A stretch of DNA of 64,000 bases from Desulfotruncus arcticus DSM 17038 (GCF_900113335.1 NZ_FOOX01000003.1:248001-312000); one strand, 5' to 3'. Positions 1 through 9,371 are shown, numbered from the stretch's first letter. Made by a program: numbers and translations. Notes: generated by a model not told the origin, from the letters alone.

Positions 1-65
1 GAAGTTTGGCCACAGGAAAAGTTCTAACAGATTTGTCCAGGGCGCAAGCCAACTGGGAACTTCAA

Positions 66-1289
66 ATGAGTCGCGTGATTCTGGGAAAAAGGTGGAAATG
101 GTTACTGGTTGCCATGCTGCCCGTTTTGTTCGGTGTAGGTCTGGAAGTGGCCTCGGCTGCCGACCTGCCGGGGTATCTCGGAGGACATAAAGGGTATATG
201 CCAAGTTTTGTAACTCTAAATATGTTTATCGGTTCTATCTTTGTGGGCTTGATGGCGGGGTTGATCACCGGGGTTATCGGAGCCGGTGGCGGTTATGTGC
301 TTACGCCCGCGCTGATGAGTATCGGTGTTAAAGGTATCATGGCGGTCGGCACCGACCAGTTCCACCTCTTCGCCAAAGGCATCATGGGTACGGTTATTCA
401 CAAGAAGTTGGGCAATGTAAACTTCTGGATCGCAGTTTGGTTTGTGCTCGGCTCAGTGACAGGCGCCACCACCGGCGGCATGATTAACCGGGCTATTTAC
501 CAGAAGAGCCCCGCTCTAAGTGATGCCTTCATCAGTTTGATTTATGTAGTAATGCTGGGAATCCTGGGTGCATACGCTATGTATGACTGGGTCAGTTCCA
601 ACAAGAAAAACAAAACTGCTGATGGCAATATAACCGAAGCCACGACCAAGTTCGCCAAGTGGCTGCAGTCAATACAATTAAAGCCCAGGGTTAAATTCGA
701 TGAAGATATCGTTCCCGGCGGTCGCAGCATGGCGGTGTACCCCATAATTATCGTAGGCTTCATTGTCGGCAACTTGGCTGCCATGATGGGTGTCGGCGGC
801 GGTTTCGTGACCTTCCCGATCTTTGTATACGGATTTGGCATATCGACCTTTACCACAGTAGGAACAGATATTTTGCAAATTATCTTCACCACGGCTTATT
901 CTTCAATCACCCAATATGCAGTTTACGGCTATGTATTCTACAGCGTAGCAATGGGAATGCTGCTTGGCTCACTGGTGGGGATTCAGATGGGGGCAATGGC
1001 AACTAAAATTATGAAGGGTACAACTATCCGGGCCATTTACGCTCTGACAATTGTAGCAGGCTTCACCAACAGGCTTTGCTCTCTGCCACCCAAATTAAAT
1101 GATGCCGGCTACTTGTCCATAAGCAGTAAAAGTACGGCTGTTTTGACAAGCGTGGGTAACACAGTGTTCTTTGTTCTGGTAATAGTGTTCTCCATCTGGA
1201 TTATGGCCTCGTTCTTCAAGGGTATTGGCAAATTCAGAGAGCAGGCCAGGGCTGAGGCAGAGGCGAAACTGTCCACTGCCTCCAATTAA
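66..1289 (+). CDS. TauE/SafE (TSUP) family anion exporter
   Basis: Polytopic membrane protein of the sulfite exporter TauE/SafE family, expected to move a sulfur oxyanion or organosulfonate across the cytoplasmic membrane. The sequence shows an N-terminal signal-anchor, then two homologous halves, each with a Gly-rich motif (GVIGAGGGYVLTPAL near residue 75 and AMMGVGGGFVTFPIF near 245), typical of TSUP. The frame stays open to the left edge, but ATG 66 is followed at once by a basic, hydrophobic signal-like N-terminus and is chosen as start; an earlier TTG at 6 is possible. A soluble loop of about 50 residues separates the halves. It lies 18 bases before a small membrane protein and probably forms a pair with it. 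Substrate is inferred from family only. Confidence 0.8.
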   Translation: MSRVILGKRWKWLLVAMLPVLFGVGLEVASAADLPGYLGGHKGYMPSFVTLNMFIGSIFVGLMAGLITGVIGAGGGYVLTPALMSIGVKGIMAVGTDQFHLFAKGIMGTVIHKKLGNVNFWIAVWFVLGSVTGATTGGMINRAIYQKSPALSDAFISLIYVVMLGILGAYAMYDWVSSNKKNKTADGNITEATTKFAKWLQSIQLKPRVKFDEDIVPGGRSMAVYPIIIVGFIVGNLAAMMGVGGGFVTFPIFVYGFGISTFTTVGTDILQIIFTTAYSSITQYAVYGYVFYSVAMGMLLGSLVGIQMGAMATKIMKGTTIRAIYALTIVAGFTNRLCSLPPKLNDAGYLSISSKSTAVLTSVGNTVFFVLVIVFSIWIMASFFKGIGKFREQARAEAEAKLSTASN

Positions 1290-1307
1290 TCAAAGGGGGT
1301 GTGTATA

Positions 1308-2015
1308 ATGATAATAAATAAGAAACAGTTTATCACCGGCATTGTGTTGCTGTTAATCTTCACTGCGGTTTTTATAACTATAATGAGTCCTTTAGCTAAT
1401 GGTAAAACGCTGGTCCAGGCAGCCGATGATTTGTTCAACCAGCTTACCAAAGGGTCAACCTACATTATTCCCAAGGTTATCGATAATGCGGCAAAATTTG
1501 AAGGCACCAGCTTCCAGGTTTCAGTGAAAGCTGAAAGCCTGGAAGATGCAGAAAAGTATGCCAAAGTTTTTTCAGCAGCCGGTGCGCAAGTTACCTCCGA
1601 CGGCGGCAATGTTAATATCAATGGCGATTTGGGCAAAGTGTCCGTAGCAGCATTAAAAGATGCAGATGTTGAATTTCAAAACAATGGCGCCCAACTAAAG
1701 AGTGAGTACGGCATGGAGTCCAGGGAAGTTATCTATTGCTGGTATAACGGTATTAAAGCATTAAGTGCCCAGTATAAACTGGATAATAAAGTAGCGGAAC
1801 TGGGTCTGGTTAATGATGTAATGACAAAAGGACTTGAGCCGGCTTATAATTTCGAAGGCATTCAAGCCGTAAATGTTAAGGAAAGAAGCGGAATCACAAC
1901 TTTTATGCTGCTGTTTTACGTGCTATACACGATTCTGTATGGATTTGCGATAATGTTCATCTTTGAAGGGTTGGGTATTGTTGCTTCATCACACGGTGAA
2001 AAAGCGGAGGCTTAG
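1308..2015 (+). CDS. Two-helix membrane-anchored protein paired with the TSUP exporter
   Basis: A 235-residue protein not recognised as a named family. It has one hydrophobic segment at residues 8-28, a long extracytoplasmic region (about 30-190) with an alpha/beta look, and a second hydrophobic segment near 195-220. The architecture suggests a periplasmic-face domain held by both ends. ATG 1308 is preferred over the upstream GTG 1299 because the AAAGGGGGTG ribosome site (1292-1301) overlaps that GTG. It follows the exporter closely and precedes a strong terminator, so the two genes are probably one transcript. A role as accessory or sensing subunit of the exporter is inference. Confidence 0.7.
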   Translation: MIINKKQFITGIVLLLIFTAVFITIMSPLANGKTLVQAADDLFNQLTKGSTYIIPKVIDNAAKFEGTSFQVSVKAESLEDAEKYAKVFSAAGAQVTSDGGNVNINGDLGKVSVAALKDADVEFQNNGAQLKSEYGMESREVIYCWYNGIKALSAQYKLDNKVAELGLVNDVMTKGLEPAYNFEGIQAVNVKERSGITTFMLLFYVLYTILYGFAIMFIFEGLGIVASSHGEKAEA

Positions 2016-2021
2016 GGAATG

Positions 2022-2073
2022 GGGAACACACCTCCATTTAGGGTCATAGCTTTAGGGTTGGAGGCATGTTCCC
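2022..2073 (+). repeat. Imperfect inverted repeat downstream of the TSUP pair
   Basis: Arms 2022-2036 and 2059-2073 are complementary at 13 of 15 positions around a 22-base loop. There is no T-tract, so this is not a simple terminator. It sits just upstream of a genuine terminator and may be a 3'-UTR structure. Confidence 0.5.
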
Positions 2074-2110
2074 AATATATACGCATTAGATTAAACGGTG
2101 TTTATGTGAA

Positions 2111-2158
2111 AGAAGAAGCAGGTTTTTGCGGCTGGCAAAACCTGCTTCTTCTTTTAAA
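2111..2158 (+). terminator. Intrinsic terminator of the TSUP operon
   Basis: Perfect 16-bp stem (2111-2126 with 2137-2152) around a 10-base loop, followed by a short T-run. It separates the TSUP pair from htrA. Confidence 0.85.
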
Positions 2159-2231
2159 AATGCTCAGGTGGAAATAACAAGCATTTTTTGTTAATATATA
2201 GACTAATATATTTATACGAGGAGTGGTTGGG

Positions 2232-3398
2232 TTGTTTCAGGGATACAGGCGTTTTATTTTGCTGGCCGGCCTTGTTGCATTTGTTGCAGGCATAATGTTC
2301 GCCGGAGGCTGCCTACTGGTTAATGATATTAAGGGAAACGATAAAACCGTACCGCCCGGGTATTCCAGTAATGCCGCCGGGGTCGACCAGGGATTGCCGG
2401 GAGTTGGCGCCGGTACGATTGCAGATATAGTAAAAAATTCCGGTCCTGCAGTGGTTAAAATAAGCGTGGAAAAACAGGTTAGTGGGAGCAATTACATTGA
2501 TCCGCTTTGGAATGACCCTTTTTTTCGAAATTTTTTTGGTACACCTGAGAGGCAAAGGCCTAGAACCGAGTCGGGGCTCGGTTCCGGTTTTATTATTTCG
2601 AAGGACGGCTATATATTGACCAATGAGCACGTTATAGACGGTGCAGATGAAATTATGGTTACTGTCCAGGATGATCAAAAAGATTATCAGGCCAAGTTGA
2701 TAGGTGCTGATTATGACCTGGACCTGGCCATTTTAAAAATAGAAAAAAAAGGAGACCTTCCCTATTTAAAACTGGGGGATTCTGAAAAAATAGAAGTTGG
2801 AAACTGGGTAATTGCCATCGGGAACCCGTTTGGCTTTGACCATACAGTAACTGTTGGTGTTATAAGCGCCAAAGGCAGGCCGGTGCCGGTGGAAGGCAGG
2901 TATTATAAAAATTTGCTGCAAACAGATGCCGCAATTAATCCTGGCAATAGCGGGGGGCCACTATTGAATTTAAAAGGTGAAGTTGTTGGGATTAATACCG
3001 CGGTTGCCCAGGCACAGGGAATAGGCTTTGCTATCCCCACCAGTACGGTAAAGGATGTGCAAAATGAGTTGATGCAAAAGGGTAAGGTGATCAGGCCCTG
3101 GCTGGGCATTCAAATGCAAAACCTTACTTCAGATCTGGCGGAATACCTTAACTTGGAAAGCAATGAAGGTGTGGTTGTAGTTGGTGTTGTTCCGGGAAGT
3201 CCGGCGCAACAAGCCGGTTTACGTCAGGGTGACGTAATTGTTGAGATTCAAAAACAAACAATTAAAAATGCTGATGAACTGGCTGAGCGCATTAAGAAAA
3301 CGGAAATTGGCCAAGAATTGCTGCTTTTGGTTTACCGAGACAACCAGTCCATGTATATCACCGTTGCGGTAGGCGAGAAACCCGGACAACTGCAGTAA
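2232..3398 (+). CDS. htrA: HtrA/DegP-type trypsin-like serine protease with PDZ domain
   Basis: Membrane-anchored quality-control protease that degrades misfolded exported proteins. It has an N-terminal transmembrane segment (residues 8-30), a trypsin-like domain with His133 (TNEHVIDGA), Asp164 (YDLDLAIL) and Ser240 (INPGNSGGP), and one C-terminal PDZ domain (about 290-380). The start is set by the ribosome site: AGGAG at 2219-2223 overlaps the upstream GTG 2223, so TTG 2232, 8 bases downstream, is the better start. The gene stands alone between two terminators. A Cys at residue 27 lies at the end of the hydrophobic segment; the lipobox is weak. Confidence 0.93.
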   Translation: MFQGYRRFILLAGLVAFVAGIMFAGGCLLVNDIKGNDKTVPPGYSSNAAGVDQGLPGVGAGTIADIVKNSGPAVVKISVEKQVSGSNYIDPLWNDPFFRNFFGTPERQRPRTESGLGSGFIISKDGYILTNEHVIDGADEIMVTVQDDQKDYQAKLIGADYDLDLAILKIEKKGDLPYLKLGDSEKIEVGNWVIAIGNPFGFDHTVTVGVISAKGRPVPVEGRYYKNLLQTDAAINPGNSGGPLLNLKGEVVGINTAVAQAQGIGFAIPTSTVKDVQNELMQKGKVIRPWLGIQMQNLTSDLAEYLNLESNEGVVVVGVVPGSPAQQAGLRQGDVIVEIQKQTIKNADELAERIKKTEIGQELLLLVYRDNQSMYITVAVGEKPGQLQ

Positions 3399-3415
3399 TA
3401 TAAAAAGTAAAATAG

Positions 3416-3446
3416 AAGAACCTCCGGTCATCCACCGGAGGTTCTT
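3416..3446. terminator. Bidirectional terminator between htrA and the acyl-CoA ligase
   Basis: Perfect 13-bp stem (3416-3428 with 3434-3446), 5-base loop, with T-rich 3' flanks on both strands. The two flanking genes converge on it. Confidence 0.85.
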
Positions 3447-3450
3447 GTTA

Positions 3451-4974
3451 TTATTGTTTGCTGATCCAGTTTAACAGCTCTTTTCGTAAAAGTTTTCCAG
3501 ATGATGTTTTGGGAATGTTTTCAACAAACTTGTAATAACGAGGTATCTTGTAATTGGCCATTTTGCCTTCACAAAACTTTTTAATTTGTTCATCATCCAG
3601 TTTTTTGCCTTCCCTGGGCATGATAAACGCAAGTACTTCTTCGCCCATTACTGCATCTGGAACACCTACCACAGCCACTTCAAATATGTCTGGATGATCA
3701 TAAAGCACTTCTTCGACTTCCCGCGGATTAATATTAATCCCGCCGCGGATAATCAATTCTTTCTTGCGATCAACAATATATAAGTCACCGTCCTGGTCAA
3801 AATACGCCAGATCACCGGTATGGAACCAGCCGTTACGCAATGCCCACCTGGTTTCTTCTTCCTGGTTATAATAGCCTTTCATCACATTGGGACCTCGAAC
3901 AACGATTTCACCAACCTGTCCTTGAGGTACTTCCCTATCCTCGTAATCGAAAATTTTAACTTCTACCCCGGGAATAGGTTTGCCAATTGAACCGGGTTTT
4001 TTTGATGAGCTAACAAAATTTATGGTCACCACCGGTGAAGTTTCAGTCAGTCCGTAACCTTCCGTAACAGGTAATTTCATTTTTGTTTCAAATTCTTCGT
4101 ACAGATCAGCCGGCATGGTGGCAGCACCGGTTAAGGCTATACGTAAAGAACTGGTATCATATTTATCAAGATCTTCGTAATTGATAATAAAATTATAAAT
4201 GGTGGGAGGGCTAAAAAAGAATGAGATTTTTTCATGTGCAATAATCTTTAATGTTTCTGCGGCACCCTGCCATTTTTTTTGAATAACCATGGTTGCTCCT
4301 GCAACAATGGAGTTATTCATAACGCAAGTCTGGGCAGCCGCATGGTATACCGGTGCGGTCAATAGAGCGCGGTCTGAAGGTGTCATGCGGCAAAGCTGAG
4401 AAAAGGTTAGTGCATTGCTGTAAAGGTTATAATTAGTAAGCATTGCCCCTTTGGGTTTACCTGCCGTTGCCGCGGTATATAAAATAACTGCCACATCCTC
4501 CCGGCTGTACTTGGTATCGTGAAAGGTACCGGTACCTTGCTCAAAAATTTGTTCCAAAGTTATAAAGCCGTCACCCTGGGAATCAGGGTCATTAATAATT
4601 ATCTTTAGAGAAACGTTCATTTTTTCTTTTAAAGTAACAAATTTCTCCTTTAATTCTGAAGTTGTAATCACCGCAGTTGGCTGGCAGTCTTTAATCACAA
4701 CGGCAAATTCATTAATTGTGTGCTGAGGGCTGATCGGTACTACAATACCTTTCATTCTAATAATAGCGTAATAAGCAATTACAAATTCAGGACAATTACT
4801 CATGGCCATAAGGACTCTGTCGCCGGATTTTATACCTAGTTGCTGCAGCCCACCGGCGAGCTGATTAACCCGGGTTTCCAGTTGGGCGTACGTCATTCTC
4901 CGGTTTTTAAAAACAATAGCTTCCTGACCGGGGGATACCCGTGCTATTTCAGCAAGTCTCACAGGTAAGTTCAT
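3451..4974 (-). CDS. Acyl-CoA ligase, AMP-forming (ANL superfamily)
   Basis: A 507-residue acyl-adenylate/CoA ligase that activates a carboxylic acid, probably a medium- or long-chain fatty acid, with ATP and CoA. Visible motifs in order: a P-loop-like YTAATAGKPKGAML near residue 167 (usually YTSGTTGxPKG; here two serines/threonines are replaced by Ala), YGLTETSP near 305, the hinge GDLYIVDRKKELI near 400, and the C-terminal PKTSSGKLLRKEL carrying the adenylation lysine. A strong AAGGAGG precedes ATG 4974. It is monocistronic and convergent with htrA. The substrate cannot be read from sequence. Confidence 0.9.
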   Translation of the reverse strand: MNLPVRLAEIARVSPGQEAIVFKNRRMTYAQLETRVNQLAGGLQQLGIKSGDRVLMAMSNCPEFVIAYYAIIRMKGIVVPISPQHTINEFAVVIKDCQPTAVITTSELKEKFVTLKEKMNVSLKIIINDPDSQGDGFITLEQIFEQGTGTFHDTKYSREDVAVILYTAATAGKPKGAMLTNYNLYSNALTFSQLCRMTPSDRALLTAPVYHAAAQTCVMNNSIVAGATMVIQKKWQGAAETLKIIAHEKISFFFSPPTIYNFIINYEDLDKYDTSSLRIALTGAATMPADLYEEFETKMKLPVTEGYGLTETSPVVTINFVSSSKKPGSIGKPIPGVEVKIFDYEDREVPQGQVGEIVVRGPNVMKGYYNQEEETRWALRNGWFHTGDLAYFDQDGDLYIVDRKKELIIRGGININPREVEEVLYDHPDIFEVAVVGVPDAVMGEEVLAFIMPREGKKLDDEQIKKFCEGKMANYKIPRYYKFVENIPKTSSGKLLRKELLNWISKQ

Positions 4975-5452
4975 CTTGAAACCTCCTTGATGCGCCGGGG
5001 CTAATTTTATTCTAAAACATTTTTGTGAGAAAACAAAGTAATTATTTTATATATGTGCAGCTAGATAACCTGATTTAAAGAGTAAATAATTTTATTTAAG
5101 TTCTACCTATAAACACAGAAATCCTTCTTATAATCCACTTTGTGTGATAAAAGGTTTGCTGTTATTGCTGTAAAATTATTGCAGCAATAACAAGTGACAA
5201 GAGCAACAATTCACATAGTGGAGTTTAAATAGTGAATTAAATAACTTGTGTCAAACTATTGCTAAAATATGTGGTGACAATGTAAAATAATAAGCAAGGG
5301 TGGTTAGGTGAAAAAGTTTAGTATGTCCGCCGTGTTTTGAAAATTTTGAAAACACCAGCAAGCCAATGAGGATAAAAATTTGTAGTTCAGCTAAAACTGA
5401 TTTTTAAACTAATAAAATTATTATATTGGTAAGAAAACAGGTGGTGATTTAT
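4975..5452. promoter_or_regulatory. AT-rich intergenic region with nested inverted repeats
   Basis: No gene was found here. A perfect 11-bp inverted repeat (5160-5170 with 5182-5192, 11-base loop) is nested in an imperfect outer pair (5134-5147 with 5211-5222). The region lies between divergent genes and upstream of the crystallin-like protein, so it likely holds both promoters and an operator or RNA structure. Confidence 0.5.
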
Positions 5453-5893
5453 ATGTCAAGCGTCTCTCAAACCGTTGATAAAAATGTGGAATGGGCGGCG
5501 CCCAATGTATTTAAAAGGCTTATCAAATCATTTGTGGGGTTTTTCAGTACAAATGACGTAAGTAAAAAAGCACGCATTTGGCACGGTGGTTTTTCGTACT
5601 CTTTAATACCAAATACTTCTATAAGAAATTTCCATAATATGAACCCTGTTACTTCAATTGATGCAGGCCAGTGTTACATATGTGTGTTCGATCAGGATAA
5701 TTACCAGGGAAATTACCAAATGCTTGGACCAGGAGAAAAAGTTCAGTTGAATAATTGTGCTTCACTGGTAGTCGGCACTGAAAAATTCTCTATTGGGGCG
5801 GTGCGTAACAATGCTGCTCCGCCTAAAGGGTTCTGGGAAATGGACGGTCCAATGTATATGGCGCACTTTTCTTCCGGTTATAGGTACGCATAA
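5453..5893 (+). CDS. Small beta/gamma-crystallin-like protein
   Basis: A 146-residue protein whose C-terminal half resembles a Greek-key beta/gamma-crystallin motif: YICVFDQDNYQGNYQML followed by a GEKVQL strand and ASLVVGTEKFSIGAV, the pattern of aromatic/acidic turn, Gly, and a late Ser/Ile strand. Only about one motif pair is visible; the N-terminal 50 residues are unrelated. Microbial crystallin domains often bind calcium. There is no signal peptide. ATG 5453 is chosen because CAGGTGGTG sits 7 bases upstream; the frame opens earlier at TTG 5426. It is monocistronic with its own terminator. The assignment rests on pattern only. Confidence 0.55.
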   Translation: MSSVSQTVDKNVEWAAPNVFKRLIKSFVGFFSTNDVSKKARIWHGGFSYSLIPNTSIRNFHNMNPVTSIDAGQCYICVFDQDNYQGNYQMLGPGEKVQLNNCASLVVGTEKFSIGAVRNNAAPPKGFWEMDGPMYMAHFSSGYRYA

Positions 5894-5916
5894 GAATAAT
5901 TATATTTAATATGACG

Positions 5917-5944
5917 GCCAGGGACTTACCCTGGCTTTTTTTCA
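5917..5944 (+). terminator. Intrinsic terminator
   Basis: A 7-bp GC stem (5917-5923 with 5929-5935) followed by an unbroken T-run of eight bases. Confidence 0.85.
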
Positions 5945-6032
5945 TTAATTTTTTTGAAAAGGATAATAGCTTATTTAGGATTAAGTTTTATGGTAAAATC
6001 TGAATTATAATTATGTTTTTGGGGGGCATAAA

Positions 6033-7160
6033 ATGAATATAGAGCAGGGGCCGATTAGGCCGCCTAGCGAAGCAGCAAGCTTGCTGATCAGGGTAACCAG
6101 GAATTGTCCGTGGAATAAATGCACCTTTTGCAGCACTTACAAGGGTAAAAAGTTTAGCCGCCGGCCTATTGAAGAAGTGCTGCGAGATGTGGATACCGTC
6201 AGGCGGGTCAGCGAGCAGGTTAGGCAAATTTCCCGGTCCAAAGGATTTGGCGGCAAGATAACCAGTGAAGTTGTCAACGAATCAGGGGCACGGTACGGTC
6301 ATTTACACTACCACGTTGCTTCCTGGCTGTATTATGGAGGCAAGTCTGTTTTTTTACAGGATGCCAACTCGTTGCTGTTAAAAACTTCAGACTTGGTTGA
6401 GATAATAAATTATATCAGGACTGCTTTCCCGTCGGTGGAAAGGGTGACTACATATGCCAGGGCGGATACTGCCGCACGGAAAAATGATGAGGATTTTTTA
6501 GCTCTGGGCAATGCCGGCCTGTCCAGGATTCATATGGGCATGGAATCCGGTTCCGATATTGTGCTGAAAATGGTTCAAAAAGGTATTACCTCCAGCCAGC
6601 TGATACAGGCGGCCCAAAAGATCAGGGGGGCTGGTATATCACTGTGCTGGTATATCATGCCTGGCCTTGGAGGTAAAGAGCATTCCAGTGAGCATGCGTT
6701 AGGTACCGCCGAGGTGATCAATGCGGGTAATCCGGATTATGTTCGATTTAGAACACTTTCGGTGTTAAAAAGAACCCCGCTTTATGATATGGTGCAAAGC
6801 GGTATATTCACTGTGCCCGATGAGGATGATATGGTAGAGGAGCAGCGTTTAATCATTCAATCCCTCAATGGAGTGACCACGACAATTGTTAGTGACCATG
6901 TATTGAATCTGCTGCAGGAGCTTGAAGGTACTTTGCCGGTTGACCGGGAGAAAATGTTGAACATAATCGCCCGTTATCTTGCTTTACCTCAGGAAGCCAA
7001 AAACAATTATCAGTTGGGCCGAAGGGCCGGGGTATATTTAAAGCTTGACGATATGCAAAATAAAAATAGATTTAATTACGTGCAGAGTCTGCTCAGTCAA
7101 ATTGGTGGACCTGAAAATATTAACAAAGAGCTGGCCAAAATTCGCCGGGGATTTGTGTAA
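6033..7160 (+). CDS. Radical SAM protein
   Basis: A 375-residue radical S-adenosylmethionine protein of the Elp3/MiaB-like group. The cluster motif CPWNKCTFC (CX3CX2C) is at residues 29-37. Downstream features of the TIM barrel are present: LQDANSLLL, RIHMGMESGSD (the GxES region) and a WYIMPGLGGKEHSSEH turn. No B12-binding domain and no C-terminal Cys cluster were seen. The GGGGGG ribosome site fits ATG 6033. It is followed 42 bases later by a 46-residue membrane peptide, probably co-transcribed. The reaction is unknown; related proteins are usually annotated only as radical SAM. Confidence 0.85.
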   Translation: MNIEQGPIRPPSEAASLLIRVTRNCPWNKCTFCSTYKGKKFSRRPIEEVLRDVDTVRRVSEQVRQISRSKGFGGKITSEVVNESGARYGHLHYHVASWLYYGGKSVFLQDANSLLLKTSDLVEIINYIRTAFPSVERVTTYARADTAARKNDEDFLALGNAGLSRIHMGMESGSDIVLKMVQKGITSSQLIQAAQKIRGAGISLCWYIMPGLGGKEHSSEHALGTAEVINAGNPDYVRFRTLSVLKRTPLYDMVQSGIFTVPDEDDMVEEQRLIIQSLNGVTTTIVSDHVLNLLQELEGTLPVDREKMLNIIARYLALPQEAKNNYQLGRRAGVYLKLDDMQNKNRFNYVQSLLSQIGGPENINKELAKIRRGFV

Positions 7161-7202
7161 TACTGCGCAAGATGATTTGTTATTTTTTTGTGGGAGGAAA
7201 CC

Positions 7203-7343
7203 ATGGCAGCACAGCATGAGCAAAACGGTTCCAAAAAGCTAAGGATAGGAAAACTGGCGATAGACCCGGTTTTTTTGCTGCTTTTTTTACTTTTTGCCGC
7301 CAGCTCTTTTTTATTGGTGTTTTTTTTGTGGTTGATGTCTTAA
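7203..7343 (+). CDS. 46-residue single-span membrane protein
   Basis: A short reading frame with a strong GGGAGGAA site 5 bases before ATG 7203. The first 20 residues are polar and basic (KKLRIGKLAID); the last 25 are one hydrophobic helix rich in Phe and Leu. The codon pattern and ribosome site make it credible. It follows the radical SAM gene and may be co-transcribed with it. No family recognised. Confidence 0.6.
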   Translation: MAAQHEQNGSKKLRIGKLAIDPVFLLLFLLFAASSFLLVFFLWLMS

Positions 7344-7348
7344 TATTA

Positions 7349-7410
7349 TTGACAAAAAGTTAATTAAAAGTTAATATTTTTTTAAAATAGTTTGTGACAG
7401 AGATCACAAA
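7349..7410 (+). promoter_or_regulatory. Promoter with CRP/FNR-type operator for the chemoreceptor gene
   Basis: A near-consensus sigma-A promoter: TTGACA 7349-7354, 17-base spacer, TAATAT 7372-7377. Fourteen bases after the -10 box lies TTTGTGACAGAGATCACAAA (7391-7410), a palindrome of the CRP/FNR/HcpR type (TGTGA-N6-TCACA). Its place at about +8 to +27 suggests repression. Confidence 0.75.
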
Positions 7411-7472
7411 TAATCTAAAGGGAAAGAAGGGAGGTAGGGCAGGTATATCCAGCATGTATTTGCCCGTTTTTT

Positions 7473-9371
7473 ATGCAAAAAAGCATCCAAACCAGGCTGG
7501 CTGTCATAATCACGGTGTTAATTGCGATATCTGTCCTGTCAATTAGTTATTTGGCATATAACAAAACCCGCACCATGCTGGTTGATTATACCAGGGAGCG
7601 GCTTATTACCGACGCGGCAATTTACTCAGATATGGTGGATAAATATATTTTTGAGCGCAGTAAAGATATAGCAATAATGGCCAAACATCCCGTGTTAATA
7701 AACATGAATACCACTGGCGCGGAAAAGTCGGCGGTTTTAAAAAACTACAAGGAGGATTATGGCTGCTACGCTTCCATCTCAATGACCGACGCTTCCGGCA
7801 TGCAGGTTGCGGACAGTGAAGGCACGGTCGGGGTGATGAAGAACGACCTTGAGTGGTTTCAAGCTGCCGTAAAGGGTAATCTGTATATTTCTGATGTGCG
7901 CATGTCCAGAGATCTGAATAAGCCTGTTTTAAATTTTGCCTGTCCCGTTAAGGATGGGAGTGGTAATATTATCGGAACTTTGACCAGCCGGTTGATCCTT
8001 GAGAGCACTATCTGGACCATGGTGGATGAATTTCAACAAATGCAGGAAAAGCATGGCAAAGTAGGGTATGCGTTTATAGTTGATAAGTCCGGTGTAATTA
8101 TGGCCCACCCCAACCGGGAAATGGTGCTGAATCAAAATATCCTGGAAATGGGAATTTCCGAACTTAAAGCGGCGGGAGAAAAAATGATCAGGGGAGAAAG
8201 TGGATTTTCACGTTACCAATATGAGGATGTGGATAAGTATGTTGCCTACGTTCCCCTGGACGGCTGGGGGGAATACCGGGGCCAGGGCTGGTCCATTGGG
8301 CTGACATCACCGGTAACTGATTTTCTGACTCCCGTATATATTATGCGCAAATTTATGGTTACCCTTGGTTTGGCTGTGGCTTTAATTGGTCTTGGGCTTA
8401 CGCTGCTTTTTGCCCGGAGTATTGTCCGGCCGATTAAAACACTTTTGGCCAATGTTCAAGAAGTTGCCAAAGGCAATTTAACCCGCAGTGTAGACGTCCG
8501 CTCCAAGGATGAAATAGGCGAGCTGGGCAGCGCCTTTAACCAGATGGTGTCCCAGTTGAGGGTGATTGTGGCTAACCTGCAGGGCACCTCGATTAAACTT
8601 TCGTCCCACAGCCAGGAAATGGCCGCGTCGGGAGAAGAGGTAAGCGCTACTGTGGAAGAACTGGCCGGCACCACCAATGAGGTGGCGGCTACAATTAACC
8701 ATAGTGCAGAGAACAGCAGGGCTGCGCAGGAAGAATCAATCCACATGCGTGAAATTGCCGGGGACGGGGATTTGGCCATCCAGCAGGCTTTGAAAAAAAT
8801 CAACTCTATTGCTGAAAACAGTAAGTTGATTGCCGGGGCGGTACACAACCTGGGCAAACAGTCCGATAAGATTGGGGAAATTATCAGTACTATCACCGGA
8901 ATTGCCGATCAAACCAATCTACTGGCTTTAAATGCCGCCATTGAGGCTGCCAGGGCCGGCGAACACGGCAGGGGCTTTGCCGTGGTTGCCGATGAAGTGC
9001 GCCAACTGGCCGAACAATCAGGCCGGGCGGCTAATGAGATTACCGGTTTGGTTAAACAAATTCAAACCGGTGTCGGAGAGGCTACTATGATGATGGATAA
9101 AGGGCTGGTTGAAGTCAATGAAGGTGTGGAAATGGCTAACAGCGCCGGTATGGCTCTGAACAAAATTACCGCTGCCATTGATAAAAATGCTGAAACGATC
9201 AGCGACCTGGCTATAGGTGCAGATCAAATCAATGAAGGAGCCCAGCAGCTTTCGGCAGCTATTCAACAAATTTCTTCCACCATTCAGCAGGTATCGGGCG
9301 CAGCCCTGGACCTGGCGGGTATTGCCGCTGCTCTGGAACAGGCTGCTGCCAAATTTATTGTAGAAAAATAA
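7473..9371 (+). CDS. Methyl-accepting chemotaxis protein with double-Cache sensor
   Basis: A 632-residue transmembrane chemoreceptor. Order: cytoplasmic start, TM1 (about 8-28), a large extracellular dCache-type domain (35-285) with paired motifs [15 protein letters not shown] and the ISDVRMSR strand, TM2 (about 292-312), HAMP (313-370), then the MCP signalling domain with the hairpin tip [20 protein letters not shown] near 480. It would bind a small ligand outside and control CheA. No ribosome site sits directly before ATG 7473; the only purine-rich stretch (7421-7436) is about 37 bases upstream, so translation may be weak. The upstream promoter carries a CRP/FNR-type palindrome. Confidence 0.93.
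   Translation: MQKSIQTRLAVIITVLIAISVLSISYLAYNKTRTMLVDYTRERLITDAAIYSDMVDKYIFERSKDIAIMAKHPVLINMNTTGAEKSAVLKNYKEDYGCYASISMTDASGMQVADSEGTVGVMKNDLEWFQAAVKGNLYISDVRMSRDLNKPVLNFACPVKDGSGNIIGTLTSRLILESTIWTMVDEFQQMQEKHGKVGYAFIVDKSGVIMAHPNREMVLNQNILEMGISELKAAGEKMIRGESGFSRYQYEDVDKYVAYVPLDGWGEYRGQGWSIGLTSPVTDFLTPVYIMRKFMVTLGLAVALIGLGLTLLFARSIVRPIKTLLANVQEVAKGNLTRSVDVRSKDEIGELGSAFNQMVSQLRVIVANLQGTSIKLSSHSQEMAASGEEVSATVEELAGTTNEVAATINHSAENSRAAQEESIHMREIAGDGDLAIQQALKKINSIAENSKLIAGAVHNLGKQSDKIGEIISTITGIADQTNLLALNAAIEAARAGEHGRGFAVVADEVRQLAEQSGRAANEITGLVKQIQTGVGEATMMMDKGLVEVNEGVEMANSAGMALNKITAAIDKNAETISDLAIGADQINEGAQQLSAAIQQISSTIQQVSGAALDLAGIAAALEQAAAKFIVEK

Noticed and set aside
2223-2231. GTG 2223 as htrA start
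   Set aside because: The AGGAG ribosome site overlaps this codon; TTG 2232 has ideal spacing.
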